From NCBI RefSeq assembly GCF_900258035.1, contig NZ_OGTP01000035.1:1-51699 (forward strand): a stretch of 51,699 nucleotides of DNA. Reading direction: 5' to 3'. This document shows, piece by piece, positions 25,168 to 34,710 of the stretch (its first letter is position 1; each line of letters begins with the position of its first letter). The stretch is from Caballeronia novacaledonica. GTDB taxonomy: Bacteria > Pseudomonadota > Gammaproteobacteria > Burkholderiales > Burkholderiaceae. The notes under the pieces are model-generated. The model had not been told where the DNA came from, searched no databases, and worked only from the letters and a program-made list of their open reading frames with translations. Position numbers and translations under genes: made by a program.

Positions 25168-26295
25168 ATGGCGAGATCGAGCGCGCGGCGGGGGGCGCTT
25201 TGGGCAGTCGGAGTCGTCGCGGCGCTCGTCGTTTTAGGCGTCGGCGGCTGGCTGTTCGTCGTGCATCAGATGAAGGAGCGCATCCTCGAGACACTCGGCC
25301 CGAACGGTTCGGTGGAGGAAATCGACGTCGGCTTCGGTCACGTGACGCTCTCGCGCGTGCGTCTGCGCGGCCCGAAAGACTGGCCGGCGAGCGACGCCAT
25401 GCGCGCCGAACGCATCGTGCTCGATGTCGACATGCATTCGCTCATCTCGCGGCCGATCCACCTGCGCAGCGTGAGCGTCGACAACTACTATCTGTCGATC
25501 GTCCGCTCCGCCGATGGCCGCGTGCGCATCCTGCCGGGGCTTCGGGAAACCGCGCAGAAAGCCGACGCCACGCCCGACAGCCGCGAGCGCGACGAACATG
25601 CGAAAGAGGAAAAGCTCATCGATCGCGTGTCGTTCGAGCGCGGTTCGATGGAGTTCTTCGACGGCTCCGTGCAGGACCCGCCGTATCGCGTGCTGATCGG
25701 CGATGCACGCGCCACCGTCGATCACATTCATCTGCCCGCGCTCACCGACCGCACCGAGCTGTCGATGGCCGGCTCGATCAAAGGTCCGTCGCACACGGGC
25801 ACGGTGACGTGGGGCGGCTGGATGGTCATCGCGAACAAGGATTCGCAGACGCGCGCGACCTTGCGCAGCGTCGATGTCGCGACGCTCGATCCGTATCTGC
25901 TCAAGAAGGCCGGCGCGAGGGCGGCGGTGACGGGCGGCACCATCGACCTGACGATCGACTCGACCGTGAAGGATTACCGCATTCACGCGCCCGGCACGCT
26001 CACGCTGAATCACTTGCAGATCAGCGACGCCGGCAATCCGCTCGACACCTTTCTCTCGATTCCGACCAAAGCCGCGATCGCCGCGCTGAAAGACCGCAAG
26101 GAGCAGATCAAGCTCGATTTCGTGCTCGACGGCGATCTGCGCGATCCGAAGTTTTCGCTTAGCGAGAGTTTGTCGAAGAAGCTCGCGGCCGGGTTCGCGA
26201 AAGCGCTCGGCGTGAGCGCGGAAGGCGTCGCGCGCGGCGCGGGCGATACGGTGCGGGGAATCGGCAACGCGCTCAAGAATCTGCTGGGGCAGTAG
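25168..26295 (+). CDS. AsmA-like/DUF748-type envelope protein
   Basis: The 375-residue protein has one N-terminal membrane span (about 10-32) and a long beta-rich periplasmic part. Segments such as LRGPKDWPASDAMRAERIVL, LISRPIHLRSVSVDNYYLSI and FERGSMEFFDGSVQDPPYRV are typical of AsmA/DUF748-like proteins, some of which bridge the periplasm for lipid transport or affect outer-membrane assembly. The C terminus repeats short amphipathic helices. It stands alone after the ettA terminator. The exact role is unknown. Confidence 0.7.
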   Translation: MARSSARRGALWAVGVVAALVVLGVGGWLFVVHQMKERILETLGPNGSVEEIDVGFGHVTLSRVRLRGPKDWPASDAMRAERIVLDVDMHSLISRPIHLRSVSVDNYYLSIVRSADGRVRILPGLRETAQKADATPDSRERDEHAKEEKLIDRVSFERGSMEFFDGSVQDPPYRVLIGDARATVDHIHLPALTDRTELSMAGSIKGPSHTGTVTWGGWMVIANKDSQTRATLRSVDVATLDPYLLKKAGARAAVTGGTIDLTIDSTVKDYRIHAPGTLTLNHLQISDAGNPLDTFLSIPTKAAIAALKDRKEQIKLDFVLDGDLRDPKFSLSESLSKKLAAGFAKALGVSAEGVARGAGDTVRGIGNALKNLLGQ

Positions 26296-26313
26296 CGCGT
26301 TGCGTGCGCTTTT

Positions 26314-26937
26314 TCAGATCGGCAGATTCAGCGCGCGCAGCTTCGTTTCCGTATCGAGCGCGCCGGTGTAGTGAACGCCGTGCCAGCCGAGCGCGGTCGC
26401 GGCTTGCGCGTTCTTCAGATTGTCGTCGATGAACACGAGTTCGTCTGGCCGAACGCCCGGCAACTGCTTGTCGATTTCCGCGCGCATCAGATCGAAAATC
26501 TGCGGATCCGGTTTCACGAGTCCGACGCGCCCCGACACGACGATCTCGCGAAACTTCCGCAGCACGTCGAAGCGCTCCCACGCGTACGGAAAAGTCTCCG
26601 CCGACCAGTTCGTCAGGCCGAAGAGCGGCACGCCCGCGGCCTCCAGCCGGTCGACGAGCGCGACGCCCTCTTCCATCACGCCCGACACCATTTCCGGCCA
26701 GCGCGCATAGAACGCGCGGATCAACGCTTCGTGCTCCGGATAGAGCGCGATCAGCTCTGCCGTGCCTTCCTCGATCGTCTGCCCGCCGTCCTGCTGCACG
26801 ACCCACTCCATCTTGCAGACGTTGTCGAGAAACCAGCGGCGCTCGGTTTCATCCGGAATCAGATGCTTGTAGAGATAATCGCGATTCCAGTCGATCAGCA
26901 CGCCGCCGAAATCGAACACGACTGCCTTGATGGTCAT
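26314..26937 (-). CDS. HAD-family hydrolase (YihX-like)
   Basis: This 207-residue haloacid-dehalogenase-fold protein has nucleophile Asp9 in VFDFGGVLIDWN, motif II LFGLTNWSAE, the lysine motif VGLVKPDPQIF, and the metal aspartates in LVFIDDNLKNAQAA. The family contains sugar-phosphate phosphatases such as YihX; the substrate here cannot be read. It ends 18 bp from the convergent AsmA-like gene and is transcribed just after the aminopeptidase P gene. Confidence 0.87.
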   Translation of the reverse strand: MTIKAVVFDFGGVLIDWNRDYLYKHLIPDETERRWFLDNVCKMEWVVQQDGGQTIEEGTAELIALYPEHEALIRAFYARWPEMVSGVMEEGVALVDRLEAAGVPLFGLTNWSAETFPYAWERFDVLRKFREIVVSGRVGLVKPDPQIFDLMRAEIDKQLPGVRPDELVFIDDNLKNAQAATALGWHGVHYTGALDTETKLRALNLPI

Positions 26938-26961
26938 CTCGCTCTGCTCCTGTGCCGTCCG

Positions 26962-28791
26962 TCAGATTGCCTTCGTGCGTGCTTCGAGCCACGCCAGCGC
27001 CTTGCCCGACACATGCGGCGACACGCGGGTCCGCACTGTCTCGTGATACGCGTTGAGCCACGCGCGTTCATCGTCGCGCAACAGTGTCAAGTCGATGCAG
27101 CGCGTATCGATCGGGCACAGCGTCAGCGTTTCGAATTCGAGGAAATCGCCGAACTCGGTCTTGCCCGCCGCCCGGTTCATCACGAGATTTTCGATGCGGA
27201 TGCCCCACTTGCCCGGCCGATAGATGCCCGGCTCGATCGACGTGATCATGCCTTCTTCCATGGCCGTCCACGATTCGGCGGGCGCGTAGTGCGAAATCAC
27301 CTGCGGGCCTTCGTGCACGTTCAGGAAGTAGCCGACGCCATGCCCCGTGCCGTGACCGTAGTCCGCGCCCGCTTCCCAGATCGGCGCGCGGGCGATCGAA
27401 TCGAGCATCGGCGAACGGATGCCGCGCGGAAAGCGCGCGCGGGAAAGCGCCATCGTGCCTTTCAGCACGACGGTGAAATCGCGCTTGTGCTCCGCGCTGA
27501 TTTCGCCGATCGGCACGACGCGCGTGATGTCGGTCGTTCCGCTCAGATACTGGCCGCCCGAATCGATCAGCAGCAGCCCGTTGCCTTCGATCACGGCATG
27601 CGAAGCCTCGGTCGCGCGGTAATGCGGCATCGCGCCGTTCGCGTTGAAGCCCGCGATGGTGCCGAAACTCAGCGTGACGAAGCCCGGACGGCGCGCGCGC
27701 GCGGCGGTCAGTTTCTCGTCGATCGTCAGTTCGGTGATGCGTTCGCGGCCAAGCGCGTCTTCGAACCACGCGAAGAATTCGGCGAGCGCGGCGCCGTCCT
27801 GCTCCATCGTCGCGCGGATATGCTCCGCTTCCGCCGCGGTCTTGCGCGACTTGGCGAACGTCGACGGATTCACCGCCTCGACGATCTTCACCGACGCGGG
27901 CACTTTCTCCAGCAGGCCGTGGGTGATGCGGCGCGGGTCGATCAGGAGCGTCGAGCCGGCCGGCAACGAAGCGAGCGATTCCAGCGCGGCGGGATACGGC
28001 GCGACGCGCACGTTGTCGCGCGCAAGCGATTCGACGAGCGCGGCCGGAACCTTGCCGTCGGCGACGAAAATGGTCGCGTCATCGAGACCGATCAGCGCAT
28101 GCGCGACGAAGACCGGGTTGTAGCTGACATCGCCGCCGCGCAGGTTGAAGATCCACGCGAGGTCGTCGAGCGTGGAAACGAAGTGCCATTGCGCGCCTTT
28201 CGCTTGCATCGCGCCGCGCACTTGCGCGAGCTTGTCCGCGCGGGAGACGCTCGCATGCGGCGCGGCGTGCTCGTAGACGGTCGCATCCGGCAAGCCGGGA
28301 CGCGCGGGCCACACGGAATCGAGCATGTCGAGATCGGTGCGCAGCACGATGCCGCGCGCGGTCAGCGCCTCGGACAATGCGCGCGCCGCCGCGACGCCGA
28401 GCACGGTGCCATCGACGGCGACGGTCGCGCCCGGCGGCACGTTGTCCGCCAGCCATTCGACGTGCGGCGCGGTCTGCTGGCCGCCCATCATCTTCACGAG
28501 CGCGATGCCGGTGCCCGCGAGTTGAGCTTCGGCCTGCATCCAGTAGCGGCTGTCGACCCAGACGCCCGCGAAATCCGCCGTCACGACGAGCGTGCCCACC
28601 GATCCGGTGAAGCCCGAGAGCCATTGGCGTCCTTGCCAGCGTTCCGGCAGATATTCGGAGAGATGCGGATCGGCGGAGGGAATGAGCACGGCGGCGAGCT
28701 TTTCGAGCGCCATCTGCCCGCGCAACGACGCGATGCGCCCCGCGAACATGGCGGGCTCGGGAATGGCTGAATCTGCAATGCGATCGTTCAT
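26962..28791 (-). CDS. Xaa-Pro aminopeptidase (M24B, aminopeptidase P family)
   Basis: The 609-residue protein of the long, eukaryote-like aminopeptidase P group removes N-terminal residues before proline. Two creatinase-like N-terminal domains precede the pita-bread catalytic domain. Metal ligands are visible in LLIDSGGQYLSGTTDITR, GHGTGHGVGYFLNVHEGPQ and ITSIEPGIYRPGKWGIRIENLV. Start MNDRIADSAIP is preceded by a purine stretch (AGGTGACTTC). It is about 24 bp upstream of the HAD gene and probably cotranscribed. Confidence 0.9.
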   Translation of the reverse strand: MNDRIADSAIPEPAMFAGRIASLRGQMALEKLAAVLIPSADPHLSEYLPERWQGRQWLSGFTGSVGTLVVTADFAGVWVDSRYWMQAEAQLAGTGIALVKMMGGQQTAPHVEWLADNVPPGATVAVDGTVLGVAAARALSEALTARGIVLRTDLDMLDSVWPARPGLPDATVYEHAAPHASVSRADKLAQVRGAMQAKGAQWHFVSTLDDLAWIFNLRGGDVSYNPVFVAHALIGLDDATIFVADGKVPAALVESLARDNVRVAPYPAALESLASLPAGSTLLIDPRRITHGLLEKVPASVKIVEAVNPSTFAKSRKTAAEAEHIRATMEQDGAALAEFFAWFEDALGRERITELTIDEKLTAARARRPGFVTLSFGTIAGFNANGAMPHYRATEASHAVIEGNGLLLIDSGGQYLSGTTDITRVVPIGEISAEHKRDFTVVLKGTMALSRARFPRGIRSPMLDSIARAPIWEAGADYGHGTGHGVGYFLNVHEGPQVISHYAPAESWTAMEEGMITSIEPGIYRPGKWGIRIENLVMNRAAGKTEFGDFLEFETLTLCPIDTRCIDLTLLRDDERAWLNAYHETVRTRVSPHVSGKALAWLEARTKAI

Positions 28792-28874
28792 GAAGTCACC
28801 TGCGTGAAAGCCCGCGTAGGGCGCGAAGAGCACGGCGCGGCGAGGATCACCCGTCGCGCGTCAGAAAAAGTGGA

Positions 28875-29147
28875 TCAGCGGCGCGCCGCCAGCCCGACGG
28901 TCATCGTCACGACGAAGAGCGCGAAGACCGCGCACGCGAGCCATTCGAGCGTATCGCCGTCGTGATACACGTCGACGATATTGCCGAGCATGCGCGCAAC
29001 AACCGTCGCCAGTATGCCAGCGGCGATGGCCGTCCAGATGCGTCCCGCCGGACCGTGCGCACCGCGTCCCGCACGCCGCAGCGGATGCAGCCACCAGCCG
29101 GCCGCGCCGATCACCGCGCCGAGAAAAATCAGTCCGATCCAGCCCAT
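28875..29147 (-). CDS. Small membrane protein, GlsB/YeaQ-like
   Basis: The 90-residue protein begins MGWIGLIFLGAVIGAAGWWL, followed by a basic loop (HPLRRAGRGAHGPAGR) and two more hydrophobic spans (about 35-50 and 68-86). Three spans and the GWIG...G.IAGW pattern recall the GlsB/YeaQ/YmgE family of unknown function. I start at MGWIG; a longer frame upstream would add 45 polar residues. It may be cotranscribed with the aminopeptidase P gene. Confidence 0.65.
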   Translation of the reverse strand: MGWIGLIFLGAVIGAAGWWLHPLRRAGRGAHGPAGRIWTAIAAGILATVVARMLGNIVDVYHDGDTLEWLACAVFALFVVTMTVGLAARR

Positions 29148-29410
29148 CAGCGGCGGTGCTCCGGTGGAATCGAATGCTCGGGAAAAGGCCGCGTGTTGCG
29201 TTCGGAAATCATGGCGAAAAGGTCGACGTCGTGCGTAGCGGCTGAGTTTAGGGGGCCGGGTTGTCGATGGCAAGGCGCTCAATTCCGCAGCCGGCGGCGG
29301 CGAAATGCCGCTCGCCCATATCGAGGGCCGTGCTGCCTTCAGGTGAAGGCACCGAAGCCATGCTCGCGCCCCAAATGCCGCCTATAAATGAAGAAATACG
29401 CAAAACGCTA

Positions 29411-29416
29411 TAATAT
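29411..29416 (+). promoter_or_regulatory. Likely -10 of the hemA promoter
   Basis: A perfect TATAAT sits 52 bp before hemA, in the 320-bp gap after the divergent small membrane protein gene. The region upstream is A/T rich (TATAAATGAAGAAATACG), but no clear -35 is seen at 16-18 bp. Nothing else is recognised in 29148-29467. Confidence 0.5.
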
Positions 29417-29467
29417 CGGGCTATCTGAAAGGCCACTGGCTTAGGCCCAAAGCATCAGTCCAAAACA

Positions 29468-30763
29468 ATGCAGCTCCTCACGATCGGAATCAACCACCAC
29501 ACTGCGCCTGTCGCCCTGCGCGAACGCGTGGCGTTTCCGCTCGAACAGCTCAAGCCTGCGCTGGGCGCGCTGAAGGACATCTGGCTCGGTCCGCTCGCGA
29601 AGGTATCGCCGGAAGCGGCCATTCTCTCGACCTGCAACCGCACCGAACTCTACTGCGCCACCGACGACGCCGCCGCCCGCGAAGCCGCGATCCAGTGGCT
29701 CTCGAAGTACCACAATCTCCCGGTTCCCGAACTCGCGCCGCACGTCTACGCGCTGCCGCAGTCCGAAGCCGTGCGTCACGCGTTTCGCGTCGCGTCCGGG
29801 CTCGATTCGATGGTGCTCGGCGAAACGCAGATCGTCGGACAAATGAAAGACGCCGTGCGCACGGCGTCCGAAGCCGGCGCGCTCGGCACGTATCTCAATC
29901 AGTTGTTCCAGCGCACCTTCGCCGTCGCGAAGGAAGTGCGCACGACGACGGAAATCGGCGCGCAGTCGGTGTCGATGGCCGCCGCCGCCGTGCGTCTCGC
30001 GCAGCGCATCTTCGAGAATATTTCGAGCCAGCGCGTGCTGTTCATCGGCGCGGGCGAAATGATCGAGTTGTGCGCGACGCACTTCGCCGCGCAGAATCCG
30101 CGCGAGCTGGTCGTCGCGAACCGGACGGCGGAGCGCGGTGAAAAGCTCGCCGAGCGTTTCAACGGCCGCGCGATTCCGCTCTCCGAACTGCCCGCGCGCA
30201 TGCACGAGTTCGACATCATCGTTTCCTGCACGGCTTCGACGCTGCCGATCATCGGTCTCGGCGCGGTCGAGCGTGCGGTGCGTGCGCGCCGCCATCGTCC
30301 GATTTTCATGGTCGATCTCGCCGTGCCGCGCGATATCGAGCCCGAAGTCGGCAATCTCCACGACGTGTTCCTCTATACCGTCGACGACCTGGGCGCGATC
30401 GTGCGCGAAGGGAACGCGTCGCGTCAGGCGGCGGTCGCGCAGGCCGAAGCGATCATCGAAACGCGGGTGGCGAATTTCATGCAGTGGCTCGATGCGCGCA
30501 GCATCGTGCCGGTCATCCGCCACATGCACACGCAGGCGGACACGCTGCGCCGCGCCGAAGTCGAGCGCGCGCGCAAGATGCTCGCGCGCGGCGACGATCC
30601 CGCCGCCGTGCTCGAAGCGTTGTCGCAGTCGCTCACGAACAAGCTCATTCACGGCCCGACTCATGCGCTCAATCGCGCAAGCCGCGAGGAGCGCAGCCAG
30701 CTCATCGACCTGATGAGCGGCTTCTACCGTCACGGCCCGTCGTCCGATTCATCGGAACGTTAG
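29468..30763 (+). CDS. hemA: Glutamyl-tRNA reductase
   Basis: This 431-residue enzyme reduces glutamyl-tRNA to glutamate semialdehyde with NADPH, the first step of C5 haem synthesis. The N-terminal signature is GINHHTAPVALRER, the catalytic cysteine is Cys56 in ILSTCNRTELY, and the dimer helix is at the C terminus. The NADPH site includes VLFIGAGEMIEL. It heads hemA-prfA-prmC-grxD-ubiX, a common beta-proteobacterial order. Haem feedback proteolysis is known for enteric HemA but cannot be seen here. Confidence 0.96.
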   Translation: MQLLTIGINHHTAPVALRERVAFPLEQLKPALGALKDIWLGPLAKVSPEAAILSTCNRTELYCATDDAAAREAAIQWLSKYHNLPVPELAPHVYALPQSEAVRHAFRVASGLDSMVLGETQIVGQMKDAVRTASEAGALGTYLNQLFQRTFAVAKEVRTTTEIGAQSVSMAAAAVRLAQRIFENISSQRVLFIGAGEMIELCATHFAAQNPRELVVANRTAERGEKLAERFNGRAIPLSELPARMHEFDIIVSCTASTLPIIGLGAVERAVRARRHRPIFMVDLAVPRDIEPEVGNLHDVFLYTVDDLGAIVREGNASRQAAVAQAEAIIETRVANFMQWLDARSIVPVIRHMHTQADTLRRAEVERARKMLARGDDPAAVLEALSQSLTNKLIHGPTHALNRASREERSQLIDLMSGFYRHGPSSDSSER

Positions 30764-30859
30764 CGGCCTTCTCTTTGCTATTCTCGAATGTTCCGCGCAG
30801 CCAGCGCGGCGCTCCCTGATTGCTGTATTTCCTGGCGCTGAACGCGCCGATTCCGCCCG

Positions 30860-31942
30860 ATGAAAACGAGCATGCAAAGCAAGCTCGACCAGCTTGCAAA
30901 ACGGCAGGTCGATCTCAACGAACTGTTGAGCCGCGAAGACGTGACAGCCGATATGGATCAATATCGCAAGCTCACGCGCGAGCACGCGGAAATCAGCCCG
31001 ATCGTCGATCAATACGCGCTCTGGCGTCAGGCGCTGACCGACGAATCCACCGCGCAGGAACTGCTCTCCGATCCGTCGATGCGCGATTTCGCCGAAGAGG
31101 AAATCGGCGAGGCGCGCGAGCGCATGTCGAAGATCGAAGGCGACTTGCAGATGATGCTCTTGCCGAAAGATCCGAACGACGATCGCAACATCTTCATCGA
31201 AATCCGCGCGGGCGCGGGCGGCGACGAATCCGCGCTGTTCGCGGGCGATTTGCTGCGCATGTATCTTCGCTACGCGGAACGTAGCCGCTGGACCGTCGAG
31301 ACGATGTCGGAGAGCGTGTCGGATCTCGGCGGCTATAAGGAAGTGATCGTGCGCATCGCGGGACAAGGCGCGTACTCGCGGCTCAAGTTCGAGTCGGGCG
31401 GGCATCGCGTACAGCGCGTCCCGGCGACGGAAACGCAAGGGCGCATCCACACGTCCGCGTGCACGGTCGCGGTGATGCCGGAAGCCGACGAAATCAGCGA
31501 AGTCGTCATCAATCCGGCCGATTTGCGCATCGATACGTTCCGCGCGTCGGGCGCGGGCGGGCAGCACATCAACAAGACGGATTCGGCCGTGCGCGTCACG
31601 CACTTGCCGACGGGCATCGTCGTCGAATGTCAGGACGACCGCTCGCAGCACAAGAACAAGGATCGCGCGCTGAAAGTGCTCGCCGCGCGCATCAAGGACA
31701 AGCAGTATCACGAGCAGCACGCGAAGGAAGCGGCGACGCGCAAGAGCCTGATCGGCTCGGGCGACCGCTCGGAGCGCATCCGCACTTACAACTTTCCGCA
31801 AGGGCGCATGACGGATCACCGCATCAATCTGACGCTCTACAAGCTCGAATACATCATGGACGGCGATCTCGACGAAATGATCGCCTCGCTCGTTTCCGAG
31901 CATCAGGCCGAACAGCTTGCGGCGCTCGGAGAAGCCGATTGA
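30860..31942 (+). CDS. prfA: Peptide chain release factor 1
   Basis: The 360-residue factor recognises UAA and UAG stop codons. The codon-recognition region contains the PAT tripeptide in RVPATETQGRIHTS. The GGQ motif that triggers hydrolysis is in GAGGQHINKTDSAVR (about 233-235), the site methylated by the neighbouring PrmC. The start MKTSMQSKL is the usual one in the group; a second ATG four codons later is possible. The stop overlaps the TTG start of prmC. Confidence 0.96.
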   Translation: MKTSMQSKLDQLAKRQVDLNELLSREDVTADMDQYRKLTREHAEISPIVDQYALWRQALTDESTAQELLSDPSMRDFAEEEIGEARERMSKIEGDLQMMLLPKDPNDDRNIFIEIRAGAGGDESALFAGDLLRMYLRYAERSRWTVETMSESVSDLGGYKEVIVRIAGQGAYSRLKFESGGHRVQRVPATETQGRIHTSACTVAVMPEADEISEVVINPADLRIDTFRASGAGGQHINKTDSAVRVTHLPTGIVVECQDDRSQHKNKDRALKVLAARIKDKQYHEQHAKEAATRKSLIGSGDRSERIRTYNFPQGRMTDHRINLTLYKLEYIMDGDLDEMIASLVSEHQAEQLAALGEAD

Positions 31943-32763
31943 GCACGGCAGCCGAGTTGCTGCGCGCGGCCGGACTGCCGCAGCTCGAAGCGCGCATTCT
32001 GCTGATGCACGTGCTCGGCTGGCGGCGCACCGAACTCATCACGCGTGATTGCGAATCGCTCGATCCGGACACGGTCGCGCGTTTCGAAGCGCTCGCGGCG
32101 CGACGTCTGAACGGCGAGCCCATCGCGCAATTGACCGGCACGCGCGAATTCTTCGGCCTCGAATTCGACGTGACGCCGGATGTCCTGATCCCGCGGCCGG
32201 AAACCGAATTGCTCGTGGAACTCGCGCTCGAAGCAATCGCCGGCACGCCGAATCCGCGCGTGCTCGATCTTGGCACCGGCACCGGCGCAATCGCGATTTC
32301 GATCGCTCATGCGCGTGACGATGCGCGCGTGTGGGCGGTGGATCGTTCCGTCGAAGCGCTCGCGGTCGCCCGAGGGAACGCCGCGCGCCTGCTCGACAGG
32401 AATGCCGTGACCTTCGTCGAAAGCGACTGGACCGCGAACATCGATCCATCGTTGCGCTTCGAGACGATCGTCAGCAATCCGCCGTATATCGCAAGCGACG
32501 ATCCGCATCTCGCCCAAGGCGATTTGCGCTTCGAGCCGCGCGGCGCGCTCACCGACGACGCCGACGGCTTGTCCGCGATCCGCGCGATCATCGGGACGGC
32601 GCCGTTTCTGCTCACGGCGAACGGCGCGTTGTGGATCGAGCACGGCTACGATCAGGCGCAATCCGTGCGCGAACTGCTCGCGGCGCGCGGCTTCACCGAT
32701 GTCCGCTCCGTGCGCGATCTCGCCGGCATCGAACGCTGCTCCGGCGGCGTTTTCACAGCCTGA
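31939..32763 (+). CDS. prmC: Release factor glutamine methyltransferase
   Basis: This 274-residue SAM-dependent methyltransferase modifies the glutamine of the GGQ motif in release factors. The SAM site is VLDLGTGTGAIAISIA and the catalytic NPPYI is at 180-184. The start is TTG at 31939, overlapping the prfA stop (TTGA), so translation is coupled. The frame is open for 160 codons further upstream inside prfA, which is an overlap artefact. Length is normal from the TTG. Confidence 0.92.
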   Translation: MSTAAELLRAAGLPQLEARILLMHVLGWRRTELITRDCESLDPDTVARFEALAARRLNGEPIAQLTGTREFFGLEFDVTPDVLIPRPETELLVELALEAIAGTPNPRVLDLGTGTGAIAISIAHARDDARVWAVDRSVEALAVARGNAARLLDRNAVTFVESDWTANIDPSLRFETIVSNPPYIASDDPHLAQGDLRFEPRGALTDDADGLSAIRAIIGTAPFLLTANGALWIEHGYDQAQSVRELLAARGFTDVRSVRDLAGIERCSGGVFTA

Positions 32764-32847
32764 GCGCTGGGGCGCCGTCAGCCCGGAAAACCGAAATCCG
32801 CTATCATTTCAACCATCATTCCACCGACTTCAAAGCGCAGGAACGCC

Positions 32848-33159
32848 ATGGATACGCAAGAACGCATCAAGCAGATCGTCGATCAAAACCCGGTCGTCCT
32901 TTTCATGAAAGGCACGGCGCAATTCCCGATGTGCGGTTTCTCGGGCCGCGCGATCCAGGTGCTGAAGGCATGTGGCGCCGACCAGATCATGACCGTGAAC
33001 GTCCTCGAAGACGACGCGATCCGCCAGGGCATCAAGGAATTCTCCAACTGGCCGACCATTCCGCAGCTCTACGTGAAGGGCGAGTTCATCGGCGGGTCGG
33101 ACATCATGATGGAAATGTATCAATCGGGCGAACTGCAGCAGCTCTTCGCCGCAGCTTAA
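32848..33159 (+). CDS. grxD: Monothiol glutaredoxin, Grx4 type
   Basis: This 103-residue CGFS glutaredoxin binds an Fe-S cluster with glutathione and passes it on. The active site is FPMCGFSGRAIQVL (Cys29), with the glutathione-binding WPTIPQLYVKGEFIGGSDI segment. The length is the family standard. It follows prmC by 84 bp and precedes ubiX by 10 bp. Confidence 0.95.
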   Translation: MDTQERIKQIVDQNPVVLFMKGTAQFPMCGFSGRAIQVLKACGADQIMTVNVLEDDAIRQGIKEFSNWPTIPQLYVKGEFIGGSDIMMEMYQSGELQQLFAAA

Positions 33160-33169
33160 GCTTTCGCAC

Positions 33170-33772
33170 GTGAGCGCGCCCGCTGCCGCAAAACGACGGC
33201 TTATCGTCGCGATTACCGGCGCAACGGGCGCCATCTACGGCGTACGTCTGCTAGAAACGTTGCGCCGGCTCGGCGGCGTCGAGACGCATTTGCTCGTTTC
33301 CAGCGCCGGCTGGCTCAATATCCTGCACGAACTCGAACTCGACAAAACCACGGTCCACGCGCTCGCCGACGTCGTCCATAGCGTGCGCGATGTCGGGGCG
33401 ACCATCGCTTCGGGTTCCTTCGCGACCGACGGCATGGTCGTCGCGCCCTGTTCGATGCGCACGCTCGCGAGCGTCGCACACGGTCTCTCCGACAATCTCA
33501 TCACCCGCGCCGCCGACGTCGTGCTGAAAGAGCGCCGCCGCCTCGTGCTGCTCGTGCGCGAAACGCCGTTCAATCTCGCGCATCTGCGCAACATGACGGC
33601 CGTCACCGAAATGGGCGGCGTGATCTTCCCGCCCTTGCCCGCCTTCTATCAGAAGCCCGCGACCATCGACGACATGGTCGATCACACGGTCGCGCGCGTC
33701 ATCGACCTGTTCGGCTTCGGGCAGCCCGTGGCGCCTGCCTGGCAAGGCTTGCGCGGCGAAGCATTGGATTAA
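33170..33772 (+). CDS. ubiX: Flavin prenyltransferase UbiX
   Basis: This 200-residue enzyme attaches a prenyl group to FMN, making the cofactor of UbiD decarboxylases in ubiquinone synthesis. Signatures: IVAITGATGAIYGVRLLE (FMN), VVAPCSMRTLASVAHGLSDNLITRAADV and RRLVLLVRETPFNLAHLRNM. The start is GTG 10 bp after grxD, the only frame start with normal family length. No ubiD is in the window. Confidence 0.94.
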   Translation: MSAPAAAKRRLIVAITGATGAIYGVRLLETLRRLGGVETHLLVSSAGWLNILHELELDKTTVHALADVVHSVRDVGATIASGSFATDGMVVAPCSMRTLASVAHGLSDNLITRAADVVLKERRRLVLLVRETPFNLAHLRNMTAVTEMGGVIFPPLPAFYQKPATIDDMVDHTVARVIDLFGFGQPVAPAWQGLRGEALD

Positions 33773-33867
33773 CAACGCCGGCGACACAATTCGTTGCCGT
33801 GCGTGCGCTTTATCAACACGGCTCGCGGCCTTACATTCAATGGCAGATCCCAAAGGAATGTGCTGCC

Positions 33868-34653
33868 ATGAGCCGACTGCCCACCGTTTTCATTTCCCAC
33901 GGCGCGCCGACGTTGCCGATCGATCCGTCGATGCCGTCCGCCGAGTTCGCCTCGCTCGGACAAACGCTGCCGCGCCCGCGCGCGATTCTGATGTTGTCCG
34001 CGCATTGGGGCACGGCGCAGCCGGCGGCGAGCGTCGCCGAGCGCCCGGAGACGATCCACGATTTTTACGGCTTCCCGCGCGCGCTCTACGAGCTGCGCTA
34101 TCCGGCGCCGGGCGCGCCCGAACTGGCGAAACACGCTGCCGCGCTGCTCGGCGAGCAAGGCATTCCCGCAACGACGGCCGATCGCGGCCTCGATCACGGC
34201 GCGTGGGTGCCGATGCTTTTGATGTTTCCAGACGCCGACGTTCCGGTTGCGCAGCTTTCGATTCAGCCGCATCGCGATGCCGCGCATCATTTCCACATCG
34301 GCCGGGCGCTGCGCGATCTGCGCGATGACGGAGTGATGATCGTCGGTTCGGGGCAGATCACGCACAATCTGCGCATGGCCGATTTCAGCGCGCGCCCGGA
34401 AGACGCCGATCCGCGCGTGGCCGAGTTCACCGACTGGTTCGAGCAGCGCATGGCCGAGCGCGATATCGACGCCCTGCTCGACTATCGCGCCCGCGCGCCG
34501 CACGCGGCGCTGATGCATCCGACCGACGAACATCTGCTGCCTGTGTTCAGCGCGCTCGGCGCGGCGGCGGATGATTATCGGCTCGGCACTCAATCGCTCG
34601 GCACGTTCCAGCGCGCGCTCGCGATGACCAACTACGTGTTCACCGACGATTAA
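33868..34653 (+). CDS. Extradiol ring-cleavage dioxygenase, class III (DODA/YgiD type)
   Basis: The 261-residue LigB-fold protein has metal ligands expected in FISHGAPTLPIDP and LSAHWGT, then GLDHGAWVPMLLMFPDADVPVAQLSIQP, and HNLRM. It resembles 4,5-DOPA dioxygenase YgiD, a zinc or iron enzyme. The natural substrate is unknown. I start at MSRLPTVFISHGAP, with AAAGGA upstream; the open frame reaches 33799 but is not needed. It shares a terminator with the convergent permease gene. Confidence 0.87.
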   Translation: MSRLPTVFISHGAPTLPIDPSMPSAEFASLGQTLPRPRAILMLSAHWGTAQPAASVAERPETIHDFYGFPRALYELRYPAPGAPELAKHAAALLGEQGIPATTADRGLDHGAWVPMLLMFPDADVPVAQLSIQPHRDAAHHFHIGRALRDLRDDGVMIVGSGQITHNLRMADFSARPEDADPRVAEFTDWFEQRMAERDIDALLDYRARAPHAALMHPTDEHLLPVFSALGAAADDYRLGTQSLGTFQRALAMTNYVFTDD

Positions 34654-34654
34654 G

Positions 34655-34696
34655 CGAAAAAAAGCCCGCCTGATCGCTCAGGCGGGCTTTCGTTTG
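34655..34696. terminator. Bidirectional intrinsic terminator
   Basis: AAAGCCCGCCTGA pairs with TCAGGCGGGCTTT over a four-base loop, thirteen base pairs. Flanking A and T runs let it serve the dioxygenase gene (plus) and the permease gene (minus). Confidence 0.88.
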
Positions 34697-34710
34697 TCGA
34701 TCCGAAACCC

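Noticed and set aside
26371..28770. 799-codon plus-strand frame across the HAD and aminopeptidase P genes
   Set aside because: It runs antisense to two well-recognised genes and its translation is low-complexity Arg/His/Ala with no domain.
31459..31938. N-terminal extension of PrmC inside prfA
   Set aside because: It is an out-of-frame reading of prfA; the TTG at 31939 gives normal PrmC length and a coupled start.
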